Made by a program: the position numbers and the translations under genes. Source: Streptomyces adelaidensis (GTDB taxonomy: Bacteria; Actinomycetota; Actinomycetes; Streptomycetales; Streptomycetaceae). Taken from it: 64,000 bases of DNA. Under the pieces are notes generated by a model. That model saw nothing but the letters and a program-made list of their open reading frames with translations, searched no databases and was not told the origin of the DNA. Shown here piece after piece: positions 62,139 through 64,000 of the stretch; the stretch's first letter is position 1; each line of letters begins with the position of its first letter. The stretch is from contig NZ_JAEMUX010000014.1 of NCBI RefSeq assembly GCF_016598475.1, forward strand, positions 1-64,000, read 5' to 3'.

Positions 62139-62783
62139 GTGCGGCTGGCCGAGTTGAGCAGACAGAGCGGCGTGTCCACCGCGACGATCAAGTACTACCT
62201 GCGCGAGGGCCTGTTGGCGCCGGGCCGCCAGGTGAACGCGACGACAGCCGAGTACGACGAGGAGCATCTGCGCCGGCTGCGGCTGGTGCGGGCGTTGATC
62301 CAGGTCGGAAAGGTGCCGGTGGCGACGGTCAAGGAAGTCCTCGGGCATGTCGACGACGATTCCCTGGGCCGTACGATCCGCCTGGGCGCGGCGCTGTGGG
62401 CGCTGCCGCAGGGGCCGGAGCCGGACGAGGAGGACCCGGCGACGGTGACCGCGCGCGCCGAGGTGGACCGCCTGCTGGCCCGGCTCGGCTGGGAGACCTC
62501 GCGCGAGATGAGCACCCTCTCCCCCGTTCACCGCTCCCTGGTCGCGGCGGTCGCCACGCTGAAACGGCTCGGCTATCCCTGTGACGCCGAAGCGCTGGCC
62601 CCGTACGCGGAGTTGATGCGCCGGGTGGCACAACTGGACCTGGACTCCATGGAGACGCACGCCTCGGAGGCGGAGCAGGTGGAGACAGCGGTGTCGTCGG
62701 CGGTGCTCTTCGAGCCGGTGCTGCGCTCGCTGCACCGGCTGGCGCAGGAGGAGGAGTCGGCGCGGCGGTACGGCATCGAGTAG
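62139..62783 (+). CDS. MerR-family regulator
   Basis: 214 residues from GTG 62139, with GGGAAGG upstream. The N-terminal MerR helix-turn-helix reads VRLAELSRQSGVSTATIKYY then LREGLLAPGRQVNATTAEYD. The rest is helical with no cysteine pattern of metal sensors, so it may bind a small molecule. It is divergent from a DUF4188 gene and probably represses it through the shared inverted repeat. Its 3' end is 26 bases before a terminator that also closes the tRNA array. Confidence 0.9.
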   Translation: MRLAELSRQSGVSTATIKYYLREGLLAPGRQVNATTAEYDEEHLRRLRLVRALIQVGKVPVATVKEVLGHVDDDSLGRTIRLGAALWALPQGPEPDEEDPATVTARAEVDRLLARLGWETSREMSTLSPVHRSLVAAVATLKRLGYPCDAEALAPYAELMRRVAQLDLDSMETHASEAEQVETAVSSAVLFEPVLRSLHRLAQEEESARRYGIE

Positions 62784-62808
62784 GCCGCACAGAGTGGCGC
62801 GCACGAGA

Positions 62809-62836
62809 AAGGCCCTCCACCGAGGTGGAGGGCCTT
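62809..62836. terminator. Bidirectional terminator between MerR gene and tRNA array
   Basis: AAGGCCCTCCAC and its exact complement form a 12-bp stem with a CGAG tetraloop, between the MerR stop and the last tRNA. Confidence 0.88.
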
Positions 62837-62845
62837 CACTATGCG

Positions 62846-62918
62846 TACCCCCGACCGGATTCGAACCGGCGCTACCGCCTTGAGAGGGCGGCGTGCTAGG
62901 CCGCTACACAACGGGGGC
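62846..62918 (-). tRNA. tRNA-Glu (anticodon CTC), copy 1
   Basis: A 73-base cloverleaf with acceptor GCCCCCG/CGGGGGT, anticodon arm CCGCC-CTCTCAA-GGCGG and T-arm CCGGTTCGAATCCGG. CCA is not encoded. It is identical to the copy at 63042-63114. Confidence 0.93.
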
Positions 62919-62949
62919 CCTAGCGATCCTGCGTTTCCGCAGGCCCGAG

Positions 62950-63021
62950 CTGGTCTACCTGGACTCGAACCAAGAATGACGGTACCAGAAACCGTAGTGT
63001 TGCCAATTACACCATAGACCA
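62950..63021 (-). tRNA. tRNA-Gln (anticodon CTG), copy 1
   Basis: A 72-base cloverleaf with acceptor TGGTCTA/TAGACCA, discriminator G, anticodon loop TTCTGGT carrying CTG and T-loop GGTTCGAGTCC. CCA is not encoded. Confidence 0.92.
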
Positions 63022-63041
63022 ATGTGGTTTAAACCAATGCG

Positions 63042-63114
63042 TACCCCCGACCGGATTCGAACCGGCGCTACCGCCTTGAGAGGGCGGCGTGCTAGGCCGC
63101 TACACAACGGGGGC
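63042..63114 (-). tRNA. tRNA-Glu (anticodon CTC), copy 2
   Basis: Identical to the gene at 62846-62918, within a 92-bp direct repeat. Confidence 0.93.
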
Positions 63115-63176
63115 CCTAGCGATCCTGCATGAGAGTCAGTGGGTGCGACCCTGGCTGACCCTCCGGGAAGGATCTG

Positions 63177-63249
63177 TACCCCCGACCGGATTCGAACCGG
63201 CGCTACTGCCGTGAGAGGGCAGCGTGCTAGGCCGCTACACAACGGGGGC
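63177..63249 (-). tRNA. tRNA-Glu (anticodon CTC), variant copy 3
   Basis: Same as the other two except in the anticodon arm, where the stem is CTGCC/GGCAG in place of CCGCC/GGCGG (a compensated pair change) and loop position 38 is C instead of A. Confidence 0.92.
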
Positions 63250-63291
63250 TTCGCGGAGCTGGATCTCCGCGATGCAGATGAGCTCTGCGAG

Positions 63292-63363
63292 CTGGCCTAC
63301 CTGGACTCGAACCAAGACTAACGGAACCAGAAACCGTCGTGCTGCCAATTACACCATAGGCCA
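63292..63363 (-). tRNA. tRNA-Gln (anticodon CTG), copy 2
   Basis: A 72-base cloverleaf with acceptor TGGCCTA/TAGGCCA, discriminator G and anticodon CTG. It differs from copy 1 by a compensated acceptor pair and several arm bases. It is the first gene of the Gln-Glu-Glu-Gln-Glu array. Confidence 0.92.
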
Positions 63364-63453
63364 CTGGAACGCAACCCCCGGTGGAGATCTTGTTCTAGCT
63401 TGCGTCCTCGGTTCCGGCCTTTCGGCCCGCTCCCCGGCGGCGCAGAAAGAACA

Positions 63454-64000
63454 TTACCCGAAGGTGGACGGCGCTCCAAAACGGGTATCCGCGCCGAGGA
63501 TCGCGGGGAGTTCGGCGAGGGTGGCGATCCGGTGCGGCCCGATCGGCGGGTCGATGGTCGCGTGGAGACCACCGCGGTCGATCCAGACCGACAGCAGACC
63601 CGCCTCGGCCGCGCCCCGCCCGTCGATCTCCGGGTGATCGCCGACGTACGCGACCTCGTGCGGCGGCAGCTCAAGGGCCTCGCAGGCCGCGTGGAACGCC
63701 TCGGCGGCCGGCTTGTGGACACCCAGCTCGGCCGCGCACAGCACCGCCTCGAAGCGGTCCCATACGCCGAGGACGCGCAGTTTGGGGTCCTGGACCCGGA
63801 TCGTGGAGTTCGACAGCACGGCGTGCCGGTGGCTGGCGGCGAGGGCGTCCAGGATGGGCAGGACGTCCGGGAAGAGGGTCCAGGCCCGCTCGTAGTGAGC
63901 GATGTAACGCCCGAACCAGGCGTCGGCCTCCGCATCGCTCATCGGCTCCGCCAGGAAGTCCCGGACGCGATCGCGCCGGGTGGCCTCCCAGTCGATCCCG
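63454..64000 (-). CDS. HAD-family hydrolase, partial (5' end outside window)
   Basis: The frame runs from the right edge without a stop, so the N-terminus with the nucleophile aspartates (DxD, motif I) is missing. What is visible: a cap-like helix (WFGRYIAHYERAWTLFPDVL), motif II HRHAVLSNSTIRV, the lysine-bearing AELGVHKPAAEAFHAACEAL, and the acidic motif VAYVGDHPEIDGRGAAEAG. It should be a phosphatase or related hydrolase of unknown substrate. It lies upstream of the tRNA array on the same strand. Confidence 0.85.
   Translation of the reverse strand, partial: GIDWEATRRDRVRDFLAEPMSDAEADAWFGRYIAHYERAWTLFPDVLPILDALAASHRHAVLSNSTIRVQDPKLRVLGVWDRFEAVLCAAELGVHKPAAEAFHAACEALELPPHEVAYVGDHPEIDGRGAAEAGLLSVWIDRGGLHATIDPPIGPHRIATLAELPAILGADTRFGAPSTFG

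Larger units (their letters stand above)
62841..63128. repeat. 92-bp direct repeat around two identical tRNA-Glu genes
   Basis: 62841-62932 and 63037-63128 appear identical over 92 bases, including tRNA-Glu and about 14 bases of 5' flank (TAGCGATCCTGC side) plus 5 bases of 3' flank. Confidence 0.8.

Noticed and set aside
62841..63363. CRISPR-like array of regularly spaced repeats
   Set aside because: The repeats are tRNA-Glu and tRNA-Gln genes that fold as cloverleaves; spacing is irregular and no cas gene is nearby.
62846..63363. tRNA array as the attachment site of the integrated element
   Set aside because: The serine integrase and the interrupted gene are at the other end of the window; no integrase or truncated tRNA fragment was found near the array.

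Overview
The window is a very GC-rich stretch of actinobacterial chromosome and almost certainly comes from a Streptomyces. From memory, the gene order follows the S. coelicolor block from about SCO5603 down to SCO5550, read in reverse: comM, yraN, four signal peptidases, rplS-trmD-rimM-khpA-rpsP, ffh, glnD-glnK-amtB, nsdA, ftsY, glcP, smc, mutM, rnc-rpmF, coaD-rsmD, recG, rpmB, thiD-thiL, ddl-gpsA-plsC, cofC, hupS, leuD-leuC, ndgR and a Glu/Gln tRNA cluster. No rRNA gene and no CRISPR array was seen.

Positions 1-2110 are foreign. A large serine integrase and the start of an XRE-type regulator are the edge of an integrated element whose remainder lies left of the window. The element has cut the Mg-chelatase-like gene comM after about 84 codons, which places one attachment half-site near 2100-2118. 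From 2354 onward the chromosome is housekeeping DNA. Positions 2354-7376 hold yraN, a DUF2469 gene, a Nudix gene and the four tandem type I signal peptidases sipZ, sipY, sipX and sipW. Positions 7449-10076 are a ribosome-assembly and tRNA-modification cluster. Positions 10452-14593 are less conserved: a SprT-like metalloprotein, an archaeal-type prolyl-tRNA synthetase, a methyltransferase and a lipoprotein.

Positions 14738-20542 carry ffh and the nitrogen-signalling set glnD, glnK and amtB, with two GlnR-like boxes upstream of amtB. A small secreted protein, nsdA, a prim-pol-like gene, ftsY, a flavin-dependent oxidoreductase, the glucose permease glcP and smc follow. smc carries a dispersed intergenic repeat inside its hinge codons. 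Positions 32468-42598 continue with small genes, a CAP-domain protein, an HxlR regulator, mutM, the rnc-rpmF-DUF177 operon, a DivIVA-like coiled-coil protein, coaD-rsmD and recG.

The most unusual gene content is at 42790-47660: a divergent HSP90-family ATPase translationally coupled to a 987-residue helical-repeat protein, sitting between recG and a DAK2-family gene. From memory S. coelicolor has nothing there. After it come rpmB, thiamine kinases, ddl-gpsA-plsC, cofC for coenzyme F420, hupS, leuD-leuC with the divergent regulator ndgR, a divergent MerR/DUF4188 pair around a perfect 18-bp inverted repeat, five tRNA genes (three Glu, two Gln), and a HAD hydrolase cut by the right edge. Many convergent gene ends are separated by strong hairpin terminators, which are listed individually.
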